DNA of 64,000 nucleotides from Pelodera strongyloides (Eukaryota; Nematoda; Chromadorea; Rhabditida; Rhabditidae), in the NCBI GenBank assembly GCA_036852015.1, contig JAANDG010000556.1, forward strand, positions 1-64,000, given 5' to 3'. Under the pieces are notes generated by a model. That model ran no database searches, was not told the origin of the DNA, and was given only the letters and a program-made list of their open reading frames with translations. Made by a program: the position numbers and the translations under genes. Numbering within the stretch: the first letter of the stretch is position 1; each line of letters opens with the position of its first letter. Shown here piece after piece: positions 35,847 through 50,800 of this stretch.

Positions 35847-38800
35847 ATGAGAGACAAGTATGTTAAGATTCCGTTTGTATCTGTCTGTGACTAAATACCC
35901 AAGCCATCTATGTTAGAGATATTAAAAAAAGCCGTCTCTATAAACAATCGTTTATAGTTTATAGAGACGAAATAAATCCCAGCCGAACCCGTATTCAGGC
36001 CTCAGGAACATCTTATAACATAGTTAATTTTAGAAAGGGCCCGCGTAAATCGGTTGTGGCTCTACCTCCCGACGCAGAGGAGTCTGATGAACGGGAATCA
36101 TTACCGACTGTGAAACCCTGCGAATATTTTATCCAACCTGATGGTAAGAGACTTTCATTATCATCGAAATCCCTATCGTCAGAACTAAACAATGATGTCT
36201 GTGCTCAATTTTATTGGCTTGTGGTTTTGTACTGTAGTCTTTGATGTACGTTGTACTCTTAGAATTCCGGACGAAAATTTAACTGTTTCGTTTTATTCAA
36301 ATTAACAAAGTCGGTTTTTGAAATGTTTGCTAAACCACGTATTTACCATGTGTAATGTATTTTATGGGAAATATCCGCGCACTTTTTTTGGTGAAATTAT
36401 ACTCATTATGGGGATGCATTGCGAAATATAAAACTTTTTAGAAATCACGCCCGACGAAAGGTTGTCCAAGAGCCCAAGCCGAAAATAATGCGATTCGAGC
36501 ATATTTTTTACTCGCCACTCGCCACTTCTGTCCAGTTTTTGAGAATAATGTCATAACTGTCTGTTTTAAGATCCTTCGCCTGCTCGAGATGATATTTTTC
36601 CACTCATTGGCGAAGAAGTCATTAGCAGGATAAATGTACGCCCCATTACGGTAAGATTTGGTGTTTTAAGAGATACAGTCTGCTGTATGTATATTTAGTT
36701 ATCACTCAGATGCAGATTACTTCTATGCTCGCACATGCTACACATGCAAGTGTATTTGTTTGTTAATTCAGTGAATAGTTAACTTGCGAAACATTTCTGT
36801 TCGACGAGTTGTAAGTAAATTTATTATTTTACAACGACGAGTAAATGTATAATTCCGAGCATTTTTAGGACTTCATTAAGAAGAGCGGTCCGTCTCGTTC
36901 CAAGGGAAAGTCTGGCAAGGTGACCTTCTATTCTATGAGTCTAATGTATATTTGGAAATTTGGAACATTATGCTCTGTAACATTTTCGCTTTACATGATT
37001 ACCGATCGAATCAAAGACGTGGTTTGCATTTCTTTGCTTAGCTTCTTAATGGTAGAGTGGACCTTTTTGAGATCTATATGCTTGCTTACGCTAACTAGGC
37101 AAAGTTTTCCAAGTATTTTTGTTTGTTTGTTTGTTTGTTTGTTCGTTCGTTCCTCGTAACGTTTATAACCCAACTCTTTCAGTCGGACACATCGGAATCC
37201 GAGTTTGACCGTTCGATTTCGCAGCTCTTCTCACAAGGTTAGTTGTGTTGTCTGTAGCGGCTACTTTTGCTCAATTACAGTTGTTATGCATTATGCAGGC
37301 ACTGTGATGTTTTGGAATGAGCGCTAATGTTCAGTGTCCATAATACAATACTGAGGTTTATAGTTTTGTAATAATGGGTTCATTTGTGGTTGTGGTATAA
37401 TAGCGAGAGAATACTAAGACGCCGCGACTCACGTCAGACTCAGAGAGTGCTTAATAGGCCTTAGGCTTAGGCCTATGAAACTATGAAATTCAAATAGTTC
37501 GATCTACTGCCTAGTATGATAATTCAGATAACTAGCGCGGGAGTAATCCACTACTTTCATGCTAGTTAAAGCGAAACACCGGCCGATTTTTGAAACACAT
37601 CGAGTAGACCAGCATTCTTATGCAGTTTTTGCAAATGTACATAAATTAGAATAAAAAAAATCGAGCTAAATTCGAGCAAATTATCATAAATTCGTAAGGA
37701 TTCAGTTGTCCACGACATGTTTCAAAAACCGGCCGCTATTTCGCTCTAACGTTAATGTTTTAGATCGATCTCCGAAACCCGAGCGTGGTAGTAGTCCTCC
37801 CATCAAGAAATTGAAGAAAGAGAAGGAAAAGGAAAAGGCAGCACGTTCTTCAGGGAAAGAAAACAAAAAGGATGACATTGGAAGAAAGGAGAAGAAGAGC
37901 TCGAAAAAGGAGAAGCCTATCAAGTAAGTATTAACAATTACCATGATTTTCTTTCTAGACAGGTTAGGTCGTAATTGGTGTGTTGGTTTCTTTTTCGTGT
38001 GTGATGACAGGATGATATTGATATGTTGTCCGTGGTTAGATGTATACATTTATAGTAATGATTTATTGATTACATTCAAAGATGTACATTTATAATCATA
38101 AGAATAATAAATACTTATTGATTACATTTGATTTGATATCAGGGCTTATCTTTTCTTCGAAGGTGTATAGAGTGATAGTGAATATATGTACTTGTGCTGT
38201 GAAAGTTAATATAGTATATTTAGGACCGTTTCGTTGGTCATTGATGACACGGATTCGGAGAACGAAAAAGAAAAGGTTGGTATTAAACAATTTAACATTG
38301 GATTAAACATTTGTTTTCTTGGGATGTGGCGTAGATAAGTCTTTATTTTTACATAATGTGAAATTAAAGAAACTATAAAGTACACCATGTTTATGATGCG
38401 CTTATGTATCCTTATGACCTTATGTACTCATACACAAAAATATTCAGTTCTTTTATTGTTAGTTATCACCGAACGTAGTTGTTGTTTTCCATGATTTCCG
38501 CCCATTTATTTATTTTTATCCATTGTAGGAGCCGCCCAAAAAGAAGAAAAGAGAGGATGAAAAGGAAAAGGTTAGTTTAGACTTTGTTTATTGTATCTGA
38601 ACTTTGGTATCTTTATAGGTGTTTTATTCAGTTTAGTAGTTCTTCGCTCTTGTAGGCTCTGTATTTGTATGTGCTTTGCTGAGTGTTTATGGACCTTAGG
38701 CTCCTAATTCTAAGTGATAGTGTTCTGTGTCTCTTTATATTGTTAGTGAGATTGCCTATTTTCTGGTGATATCATATGGATTTTTACTAAATATTAAGTT

Positions 38801-41800
38801 CACAATTTTAATTTTTAACAACCTTTTTTGTTCAGGATACCTCTGTTGAGAAATCGAAGAAAAAGAAAACCAGCTTGGAACGGTCTGGTGAAACTTCTGA
38901 AGAAAGATCATCGAAGAAAAAAGCAAGAAAGGAAGAGGCGAAGCGAGCCGAAGAAAAGGGGTGCGTTTGAAACTTAATATAGTTTGTTGGTAACATTGAT
39001 TAATTTATTGAGAACACCCGTAACGGGCATCCTCATGCCATATCTTACAATCTTAGTAATATGAATTAGGAACCAATCTACAAAACATAGCCCTGTGAAA
39101 GCGCAGTGTAAGCGTAAACTGTAAACCATGAGGTAGTTTGTGTGCTGTGATCGGGCTATGTGTAGCTGGATCAGGATGTATGATAGTGTTCCTAAGTCCT
39201 CATCGTTTATGATTATTCAGGGCAAGCGTTGCAGCAGAGGCTGGCACTTCTCGCTCTCAGGATGGAGAGAAGAAAAATAAGGTACGTTGTCTGTTTTCGT
39301 TGCGTTGATAATTAGGTTATCTTTTGTTTTGAGGATGTTTGGATGAAGGAGAACTGTAAGGTGAGCTTCAAAGATTCAATTTGTTGTGATAATAATATAC
39401 ACTGTTGGGACCCTTGCAATCTATAGGGGTTCGGGTGTATGACGTCACCACGGGTGTAAAATTGTTAATTTGCATACTCCATTTTCTATTTCCTTCGCTT
39501 AGGTGGTGGATGAAGAGGCGGAGCGAATTCGCCGCGAAGAAGACGCTCTTATAGAGAAGTACCGCCCACAGATAGAGAAAGAGCAGAGGAGAGAGAAGAA
39601 AGAAAAGAAGAAGAGAGAGTTCCTGATGGCATTGGTGAGGATATGTATATTTGATACTTCGATTATTGATCGTGTTGTTCAAGAATTTACATTTTTTGTA
39701 TGTAAATGTGTACTGGGCTTGTGTTGAGATATGTGATATATGATTAATTCTAAATTCTAATGCACGCTATGTTGAACCTGCTAGTGGTACTTCAAACAGA
39801 GTTCACACAAACAATCACAAGTACGGTATTTGTGATTGTTTGTGTGAACTCTGTTTCTTTTATTATTTCTTTTTTTTTTTGTAGGACGAGCAAAACTGGA
39901 CGTTTTACAATGCCACTGACCGGGACGACGAGTTCCTTGTGAAAGCTTTTCAACTGGAGGTATGTTTTATGTAACGTCCTATTATTTACAGAGCTGAACC
40001 TTACTGCTTGTCTTGTGAGACGTGAGACTGGCTTTTGTCGTTTTATGCAATTTTATATAATAGGATCCATTTGAAAAATATTGAACCTACTGAAAATGTG
40101 GATCTTTATTTGGTTCACTTGAAACATTGTCATTTGGCTGGTTCATGAAAACTGAAAACTAATGGTTTGCCAATGAAATCATTGTTTCAGCCCGTTCTAC
40201 TCAATCTGACCATCGATAAGTCTCTCCTGCGGCAGGCAGAAAACTGTTCGGATTATGTTAATTTGAAGGAAGAAGAGCAAAAACTGCAAGCAGTGGTTGG
40301 TTTTGTTTTATATATTGAATACTTTATTCTGAAAAGAACAAAAGCGAAAAGTGTTTTATGGTTAAAAAAAAACTTTGCTTAATGCCTGCACCAGTGGTTG
40401 TTAAAGAATTATATTTGATTGCTTATCTGAATTTCCTATCTCTTTCATGATGTCTGCTATTTTGCTATTTTTGTTACTCGTACTGGTGAGAACTGGCACA
40501 GTTTCACGATACTTTTTTGCAACTTATATATATATATATTATGTGCTACGTTGTACAGACTTTTCCCATAGTGAAGTCTTTCCGTTTTTAGAGACGACGT
40601 CGCGCCGCCTTGGATAAAAACTGCGTGATTTGCGGTCAGAAACGATCATCGCTACCGGTTAGTTTTTCTAATCAATTTACTATTCAGATCGTGAATATTA
40701 AGTAAATTAGCTAATTAGCTTAAGTGTTTATTTGTTTGTTATGATGTGTATGTTTTCTGATGGTCTAGTATATGCTGCCTGGCAGTCGCGCACAGAGACG
40801 GCGGCGCGGCGGTTTTTATATATCATAGATGTCTCATGATACGCAACTGGTGCCGCTTTCTCCAACATTTCCGTTTGACACGGAAATTCCGTGTGCATCA
40901 AAATAGCGCGCAAAGAGGAGAGACACAGAGATTTATCGATTATTTACTTCGCACGTAAATGTTGGTGAAACTGGCCTCTGGCAGTTGAGTCCAAATAAAC
41001 AAAATGGTTACTGAAGAAAAGCTTACCCTTTTCAGCATGATATCTTCGAAGGCCGCATTTCGGAGTATTGCTCGGAGGATTGTGTGCGAGCAATGGCCGA
41101 TAAAGCAAGAAAGGTTTGTGTTTGTATTTTGGTCTGTATGTTGAATGTTTGCTCCTTCTTCTGATTCTGAGCCTTTGAATAAACCGTTAAGACGTGGGCC
41201 CGTTTGCCTATTTGCCTTAGCATTGTTTTGGTGAAATCGTTAAATGTGCATTTTTAACCTGTCTTTATCAAGGACGGACTATGGACGAGTATTAGGTGTA
41301 GTCGTAATTTACTTACCCTATAAAATTCATGTATTGGGATTTTTTTATCAATCGTAACTCTGTGCATTTTCCAGTGTTCCTCGTTCTTGCGTTTAGTTTA
41401 GTGCTGTAGTAAATACGTATGTTTGGGTATTTCAGATCTTTCCCGACGGAAACACAGCTGTCACAGTTATGCTAAATGGAACTGTGATGGAGGGTCCCCC
41501 AGTAAGCCTGCTATTCGAACATTTAATGGCCAACCCGCAGATTACTCCAGTACTGCCAGCGACTGCTGTGAATTGTAAGTTTTATCTTAATTCGTTTCGT
41601 TTTTATGTACCCAGTCTATCTATATCAACATTTTCATTGGGTTTGGGTTTTGTCGCTGTTGTTTTCGTACTAGTTAGCATTGTGTGATTTGCTACACCGC
41701 CTCTCCGCCATGACATATGTGTGTACATAGGCTTGGATCTCCGACTTTAGGAGATACTGCAAAACAGCAATATGTTTATGCACTGACGGTCTTTGTAATA

Positions 41801-44800
41801 TTGCATAGTGTCCCCTAATTCAGTGATGACTTCGATAACGACGACTGAATCAAAAAGAGCTTCTTTTGGAACAAAGGCTGCAAAGGCAGTGAAGGTGGAT
41901 CCCGTGGAGAAGGTGAATCTTATATTTATGTTTATTTCTTTGGAAGTTAGAAGCCGCGTTCTAGACAACGGACGATATGGGTTTTGATGTGTGAGTGTGT
42001 AAAACAGTTAATAAGTTAGTTAGCTTTAGTCGCTATGGGCGATTTCTGTTTTTGTTTGATTGTGTAATCTCTTCTGTATTTGTGTGTATATGATGCATAA
42101 TCAAATCTTTAGATGCTCAAAGAGGTGAAGGCTGAAGAAAACAAGGAGAAGAAAGAGAAAGAAGTGGAGCAGATCAGATTCAGTTGTCGGAAGACGTTGG
42201 CAGATCAGCTTTTGAAGAGGTGTGATATTTAGATTTTTGGGTTTTTATATTGGCTTGCTTAAGTTTGGTAACGCGCTATAATTTAGAACCGTAGAGTTTT
42301 GTTAGGTCTACTTAACCACCAGGCTACCGCGACCACTAATTGTGCTCTATTTTCTACATTCTACTATGTGTTAGCGGAATATAAATGTGATATGATAATG
42401 AAAATTGTGAGGTGTTATACTTGTGGTGCGATTGTGACGTTCGTTAGTTTAACTAAGCCGTATCTTCATTGTGTAGCTTAAGCTTAAGTATTATCATTTC
42501 AGAGTACAAAAACCAAGTCAGTTCGGAACGACAGCCAGGAAAATCAAGGAACTTTGTCAAAATCTGGAAGTGTCTCTATTTCATGTGGGTCCTTTCTTGT
42601 CAATAGATTTTTACGTGTTGTAATGTAAAAAAGAAAGGTTAGACCCGGCTTCCCTAGAGAACTGAAGGCTGAACTGGAACTCTGCGCGGGTCCCGTGAAA
42701 TACACTGGCCATTGTTACTTTCTATGAACTTGTTTTATTACTTACCAGCCGTTCGAAGAGCCCTACGGGCTCTTCTCCGGCTGGAGAAATCGGCCTTCGG
42801 CCGACTGGGCCGATTGTTACCCTATTTAAAACATTCACACATCTACAAAGTCATATATAATTGGCGAAACGTATGATATGAGCCTGGATGTCCATTAGAC
42901 TAAGTAATATGCAAATTTGACATTGAAGGTGCTCTCTGAAGGGCAGATTGTTACCCTTATGATAAGCTAGCATAGTTCAACTGGTAGAGCATTGGACTGT
43001 GAATCGAGAGGTTGTGTGCTACTGTTGGTTCGAATCTCGCCAGAGGCAAAGATTTTGTATGCTCTTTCGATCGAAGAATTTTCTTTATGAACAGCTTTCG
43101 TTGTGCACATAAAAACAAACCCGTGACAAACTCTTCTCCTTTATATAATAAGATTACTTATTATTTATGACCTACAGCTACAGTGAGTGAATAAATTTTC
43201 ATGTACGTATTATTCAGGCGTGTGGCAATGAAGTAAAGGACAAGTACAAACGTTGGGTAAAGGCCTTCATTTCGGCTGTTGGATCGATTCGGAATAAGGT
43301 TTGTTTTATTTAGGCGTTTCTCATTCTTCTCTTGCTCTTTTATTTTGGAGCCTGATCAAGAGATAGAGATGAATCATACTTAGTTTACGTGATAGCTTAT
43401 ACGAGCTCATGTTTGCGTAGTTGCACTTACTCGTATTGGTAAATGTTGTTTGATTGCTGTCTTTTCGAAGTATCGAACTAATCGAACAATGAACTGCGGA
43501 TTGTTACCTGACACATAGAAATCATCGACCGAGTAGCTCATTGATGTAGCGAGCGCAAATTTGTATACTGTATACTTTTAGGGGTTCTTTGTGCGCGTGG
43601 TGACTGGAGATTTGACAATTGCGAAACTTGTCACGCTGGCTCCGGAAGAGGTTACTTCGGATGAGTACGCAAAAGAAGTAAAACCAGAAGCTGACGAGAC
43701 TGCTACCACTGCCGATGAACCAGGTATCTATCTTATCTATTATCCTTCTGTGGTATTATGTTTTCATATTGGGTCTCGTTTTTAATGTACGCTTCTTCCT
43801 ATAGCTTCTATGTTCGGAATGTTCCGTGCGAGCAGCGAGTTCAGTTATTGTATTTGACAACTAGCTAACTAGGACAATTGGTGATGGGGTTTCCATGTAT
43901 GCGATTCGCACTTGCGAAAATGACAAACCGCTGTCCATGTTCAAGTCATTTTACATGCATGTCAACTGCCTACCGTAACCCATGCGAATCGCACGTTTGA
44001 CATGGTCCTGCAGCGAAAGTGTATCAGGTCCATACTATTTGAAATAGATCCGTACTATTTTGAAATAGATCCATACTAGATTCAAAATCGTTGCGGGACC
44101 TTGTCATTTACGTTGACTCGAACATGGACAGCGGTTTGTCATTTTCGCAAGTGCGAATCGCATACATGGAAACCCCATTAATTGATGTATTTCAATTCAT
44201 GTGCATATTAATTGCCTAATTCAACCGAAACCCTTTGCGTTAGTTAGCACAATTAGCGGACTAGCGTTTCAATCTTAACTATGAGGAAGTTGACATGTTT
44301 CAGGTAATCAATATATTATCTGGAAATGGGGGATGATTTCGATTAGAACTAGAACAACTGTCTCTATCCGTTCCCAATTTGGCTAATGTTGTTTGTTAGT
44401 TTGTTTGTTAAGAATATATTTGCGTATTCTACCATAATTATTCTTCTTCTTCTAGGTCCAAGCGCTGATGGTGGCACGTCTGCTTCAACGCCCGTACATC
44501 AGGAGACACCGACTACTCCCGCTCCCACTTTGAAGCAGTCAGCGTCGTCTGGATCTATGCAAGGATTGAAATCCATGGGCAGGGTATGTAAATCCTTATC
44601 AAACAGAATCAACCACGTAAGTACAACGGCGAGTAAACAATAAAGTAATAGATAAGACACCAATGGTTGGTTCCACTACGTCCTCCCCGGTTTGGTTTTT
44701 GTAGATATGTACATGAAAAATGAAAAGAAAATATTTTGTTGGTTAATTTATAGCGCAAAAATTTCTCATGAAACCCGCAGTTACTCGTGAGAGTTTGCTG

Positions 44801-47800
44801 AATATAAACTAAAAGAACTCAGTTTGTAATTTGAATAGAAAATGACTTTTAATACACCACAGTCTCACTGTTGATGTTGTCTTTCAGATTCCCCGGAAGT
44901 CGGCTGCCGCACCTGTCAGTGTGCTGGATACCCTTCTGGAGGTACAAGACACGACACTGGAACACGGATCACATCTCTTTGATAATCGATGCAAGATATG
45001 CAAGGCAAATGCACAGGTGAGAAATTGGAAACACGTTTTTCCATAGTCCTAGTTCACCTGTTTGCCATACGGTGGCAAGAATAGAAGTGCAGGCTACAAG
45101 CTACGTAATATCGTAATTCGTAATACGCAATACGTTGGAGACTGTATGAGCTTTTCTCTTCACACTTCACGTTAGTTACGGTTAGTTCTGCACAGAGGGG
45201 ATTGCGATTCAACTATGGCTGATCGTAGAGAGTTTCCACTTTTGGCTATTGTTTTTTCCGTGATTGTGAGGTCGTCGTCATCGTAAATACTTAGTTCTAC
45301 ATTCTACCAGTTATTTCCCTTCTTTAGGATGATCTGGTCAAAACACTCAAAGCCAAGGAAGAACACGCAAAAGCTGCGATAGAAATGGAGGAACGAAAGC
45401 AAAGGAAGGCGGTTGGTATTTGTACCTTTTGCGGTCTTTATCCTCTTCTCTTTTTGTGACTTTTAGAGCATCTTTATGTTGATCCTGTTTTTGGTCGTTC
45501 ATTATCTTGTATCGATCGTGGTCTTGCTAGTCTCCATGAATTCTATGAAGAGTTAGTTGGTAGTCTCTTGTCTTTGTTAAGCTGGGTGGTACTACATGCT
45601 TACTCGTGCGGATTCTTAGGGGCGTGAGACGTAGAGGTTAATGAGGGCACATTTAAGTGCATACTTAATTGTTCAGCGCTTGCGCCAGCAACAGCAATCT
45701 GAGTTGAGTCGACGCCCAGTGGAGACTGCTGCAGGAGGGGCTGACGATGATGATTGGGATTCTTTTGGAGGAGGTGGTGCCTCCCCATTGGCCACAGAGT
45801 ATTCTGGGTAAGGCTTTAGTTTTTGACCTGTTAGAACAAGATTAGTTGGGTCCTTTAAAAGAGCGTATCGCTCCGAGTTGCGAGGGACCATCAAACAGTT
45901 ATGTTGTGGTGTCTTATTTTTGATCGCATGGTCGCATGTGCATCAACAGCCGATATTTGAATCTTTATCGATGAGTGATTTTTGACCTTGTGTTGTTTCC
46001 AGAGGTGGAGCTCCAGCGGACGGAGTACACAAAATTCGCCAGCCTTCACCGTGAGTTATTGTGTTTGTTTTTGAATACTAATATCTTGAGTACTATACTG
46101 TCATGTATTTTTAGTGTTTGATTGTTTTTTTTTGCAGCACATTCGTTATTTCTAGTAATTTGTTTACAGAGACCCCAGAGCGCCCCCGCCGACGCGCTTT
46201 CGAAGGTATTTTTTATTTTTATATGGGATTAGTTTGTAAGGAGAAGCAATTTTCTTTTGTTGGTCTTATTTAAAAGATGATTAATTAAATTGGTTCCGTT
46301 TTGTGGATCCGTACTAATTGTTTATTTATAGATCGCCGCCATCAAGACCAGCTTCCCGGTCAGGTTCTAGGATCGAAGACGCAGGATCATGGAGGGCGAG
46401 AGAACAACGGGAAAGTGAGAGAGGCAGAGATAGAGAGATGTCGAGAGATCGGGAGAGCTGGGATAGGTAAGTAAATTGTCATATTTCGCCATGTTTTACG
46501 GACTGCTTATATACACCACAATGGATTCCCATTCGCTAATTCTTCATTCTTCTTCTCCTTCTTCAGACAAATCTGGTGAATTTACATGAATGTCATTGCC
46601 TACCATAATAACCCATGTAAATTTCATGAAATGGCATGTTCCTTCAGCGATTTTGAATCTGCAATCTTCCTGCATGTAGACTAAATGAGTCTGCGTTTCG
46701 CAAATTCAAAATAGGTTAAAATAGCCACATCTCGTACACCTTCGCAATTGACATTTGTCCCGGAGTCCCAAACATGGTCAGGTATTTGTTTCGCAAACCT
46801 AGGCCATTAGGGTGGGATTTGATCGTTGAGTAGTTGAGTTACGACGAAAGTACCGTGATCGTCGTAATCGAGCAATTATAGGAATCTGTTTTCTCTGCTA
46901 ACAATAAGTTGTTGAATCTTCGAATCTAACGAGTACTTTCCAGAAGTGGCAGAAAAGGCTCAAGAGATCCACGGGATCGGTCTTATCGTGACGCGTCGCC
47001 AGATGGAAGGTTAGTTTTTTTTTACGTTGATGGATGCTAGTTACCGCTATACTTTCCTGGACTTTTACATTCGTTTTGATATGTGCAATCCTTCGGCACA
47101 ACCCATTCATTACCTGGAACATCAAGTGATCTTTCAGTCTGAGTTCTTCAAATACCCTACCTCTAGCCTAGCATCGTTTTTTAACACTACAACTTTATTT
47201 CCCGCGTTATCTAATAAGTTTTTGTTATATAACCATGTATCCCTTCAGATCCAGAGATGCGTCTCCTCCCGGACATTTTCGTGGTGCGCGCGGCCCGGTG
47301 CAGTTTCGGCGGTCGCCCTCTCCCGGCCCGCTTTGTCCACCCTCGGCGCGTGGAATGAGGGTTGAATCTTGGCGTGCTGGGAGACCAGGACCATCCCCCG
47401 CGGGAGCCGTGCCCCCTGTTTGGAAGGGACTGCTCATTTGGGGTAAGTGCTGAACAATATCAGCTTACCGTCACCGACGGCGTCGTGTTTTGTAGTTTAT
47501 TACGTATGGTACTCTTTGGAGGCTAGTGCCCTTTGTAGTTTGTATCAGGCATCATATTCACATACCATACATTTGCATCCCACCACTAAACTATGATAAC
47601 TTTAGATCAGTTGGACACGGTTGCCAGTCTAGTGCCGATCTCAGTTTTTCATCCGTCAACGAGCATCATTGCACAATCTTTAGGGGAGAGTATTACGATA
47701 AACGTAAGTATCTAATCTAAGATCTTGTCAAAGGCGTTGCTCAGTCAGAGGTTTTACAAGTTTCGCTTTGAGCAAATAGAGTTGGATGTTGGAGTATAGA

Positions 47801-50800
47801 CATTATTGGAGCAATTGCCTTTACCTATAACTATGTTCAGAGTCGACCGCAGCCAAAGAAGGTCTCATACAATATTCTCGGAGAGCTCGGGCAACAGTAT
47901 ACACAGGATGCATTCGTTGTTTTCCAAGTGACAGAGCCTGGTAGGTGGTCGTTTTCTTGCCCGTTCTCACTTTCAGACTTGATTTGTTCAATAAGAAAAT
48001 GACTAGGCAAATTGCAAGATCGCATATCTATTTTCACAGTTCTTTCTTAAAGCGAAATGCTAGCCCCTTTGGAAAATTTGCATAGGATAAGCAAATCCTA
48101 TGTATCTAATGTATCCCATGCTAATTTTGTTCGATTGCCGTGGACGATGCTGTGTACTCGATGCGTTTCAAAAACCGGCCGGTATATCGCTTTAAGCTTC
48201 TAGTCTGCTTTTTAAATTTGAGATATAAACGTGGGAATGTTTCAGGAATATTGCTTATATGTTTCAGTATTTCATATTTTCTGATTTATGATTATGAGAG
48301 TCTGGATATGAAAATTAGCCAGGTTGTGACTAAATACAAATGTTTCAGTGTTGGAAGAAGCTATACCGGGTTACATGCAAATGTTACACAGACTTATCGA
48401 GGACCCGATCGCTTTGATAGCTGAATTACCCTCGGTTTATGGCAGTGCGGACCACTTTTGCGTCTTCTTCGCTTTGAAGTTTAATGAAATGCCACCTGGT
48501 AGGAAATATTATTGTTGCTAAGCTTTCTGCATTAACCAAAGGCCGTTATTAGTTTTTGCAAAAGGAAACTAAGATTGTGAAAATTATAGGCTTTAAAACT
48601 GCACCGTTTCCGTCGATTCGGTTGATAGCAGATAGCACGTTATAGTTTTTTTTACGTGTGGTTATGTGGGTGCAATGTTCTAGGGCTAGGGTCTATAAAC
48701 TAAAGACTATGTGAAGTTTTGGCTTGTAATCGTTAGAAATTTAGAAAGTTTAGAAAGTTAGAAAGTTAGAAAGTTAGAAAATTTAGAAAGTAAAAAAAAA
48801 ATTATTAGAAAGAATATTTTTGCAGTATTCCTGTTCCCGAGAAACGCGCCGTCTATTCCGATGGTTCGTGACCGGAATCTGATGTATATGGCAGTGGCTT
48901 CGAAGGCGAATGCTGCCTTCATGGAGACTAGGCGGAAACAGGCCATTGTGGAAGCACAACAAGCTGTGAGGAGGCCAATTCCGACGGGGTTTGTAGTTCG
49001 GATTTTTGGATTCTCTAATTCTGTTGCTCTTGCATTGTATTTCGGGTCTTCACCTAATTTAGTCTGTCAGTCATAACCGAACCGAGTGTTTTGCGTTTTG
49101 GTTTTGCCAATGATGGGAATTTGAATTTCTTTGTTTATACGCAGTATATACTGAGTTTATTTTGGTTGTATAATACAAAAGTTTATTTTGGCTGTATATT
49201 ACTTTTACCTGTTAAGTGATGATCAGTCGTGGCGCGAACCTCGCGGTCCAATTCCGGGACCTGGTCCTGCTCATTACGGTGATATGCCCAAGTCTACGGT
49301 GGAAGATATAGATGACAGAACTGATGTCCAGTTGTTAGGAAGGACACCACCCGAGATGGACGATGCTCTGCCGGTAGGTGTTGAAGTTTGTTTATCATCG
49401 CTACTAACCATAAGGCTAAGCTTATTGTTAGGCTTAGCCTTATTGTTAGGCTTAGCCTTATTGTTGGGCTCACGAGAGAACACCTATGCTACATATTTAT
49501 TATGACGTGTACGGTACCTTTAAGACGAACCAATCTACTGCTTACAAAGTAGATGGGTACAGGGTACAGTACGACTATTCGGATGTTGTATGTAGTTCAG
49601 AGGCCGAGGCGAGAGGCCTAACCAGGAGTCATACCGAAACATATCCTTTGTCGTTTTAAGTCTAGTTAGATGTACGTATCTCTTCTCGCTTGTGGCCCTT
49701 GGCTATGCTTGGTGTGTTGTAGCTGTTCTTATCGGTTTTTATGTAAGATTATCAAACTATGTATTATTTATTTCTAGGAGCCCGAGATGCGAAGTCCAGA
49801 GCAAAAGAGTGAGGTGGCACGTGATACAGATGAACGAATATACGCACCTCCCGGCGTGGATTTGCATTTGTCCAAGAGGTACAATATTTTGACAAGTTTT
49901 TCCTTTGTTAGCACAATTGCGCTTACTGAGCTTTATTGTATAGTTAGTGCTGTGTGGTTTGTTTTGCTGTCAAATCAATGTTCCAATGTAAATTCTTTCG
50001 CCAATGCAGTTCACTAGTCTAAATATTACATATCGATCGATTCTTTGTGTGTTTACTAGTTACCAGTTTGTCTTTTGCAGAATCAACGACGTGATTTCCC
50101 AACGCGACAAGAAGTCTGTGGATCCGGATACCTATCCAATATACGGTGTTGACGACGTGGCTCGGTTCCTCAAACATGACGTCAGTGTTGGTGAGTGGCT
50201 CTTCTTATTTGTTTATAGTTTGTTGTAGTATAGTCCTTTGTTTGTTTCTTAGTTCTTTGTTTTGTGCGATACAACAATTAGGGGTTTCGTGAGTTGAATT
50301 GTCATTCGTAAGGTTGCTAGGCATGCATGGACCTCTTTTTAATATTCTAAATGTTCGAGTTGGTAGGTAAGCTCGCCAGATCGCATCCGGTAATCTGATG
50401 ACTTCGCCTTGATGTAGCAATTGAAGTTTTTTTTCTTTCAGGCGACATCAAGGTGATCGTGAAGCGTTTCCTGAACATTCCAAACCGAACCGCAGCCGAT
50501 ATGGACGTTGTGAATCGATTGTGCAACGAGCAGATTGCAAAACACGAGGCAAGGAGGAAAGCTGCAGCCGCTCAGGTCAAATCCGAGGAGAAACAGGTAA
50601 ATACAGACTTATAGACGTAGACTTTATATTTTAATAATACAAACTACAACAAAGAAACATGTGAGCCGAAATAGTGGAGAAAGCACATATTGACCATTCC
50701 CTCCCTGACAAGCCTACGAGCTATATGTGTTAGTCTTAATGTTGAAAAAGTTTATAAAACTTAGGCTCATGCGGCCTTTATGTCCTCTGTGCATTTTTGA

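Noticed and set aside
36440..36480. Candidate exon of the PHF3/DIDO1-like gene beginning AAATCACGCCC
   Set aside because: In the phase set by the preceding exon it reaches a stop quickly; the exon at 36571-36650 joins both neighbours in frame instead.
45600..45894. Minus-strand ORFs opposite the Gln/Gly-rich exon
   Set aside because: Shadows of the well-supported plus-strand exon at 45677-45807.
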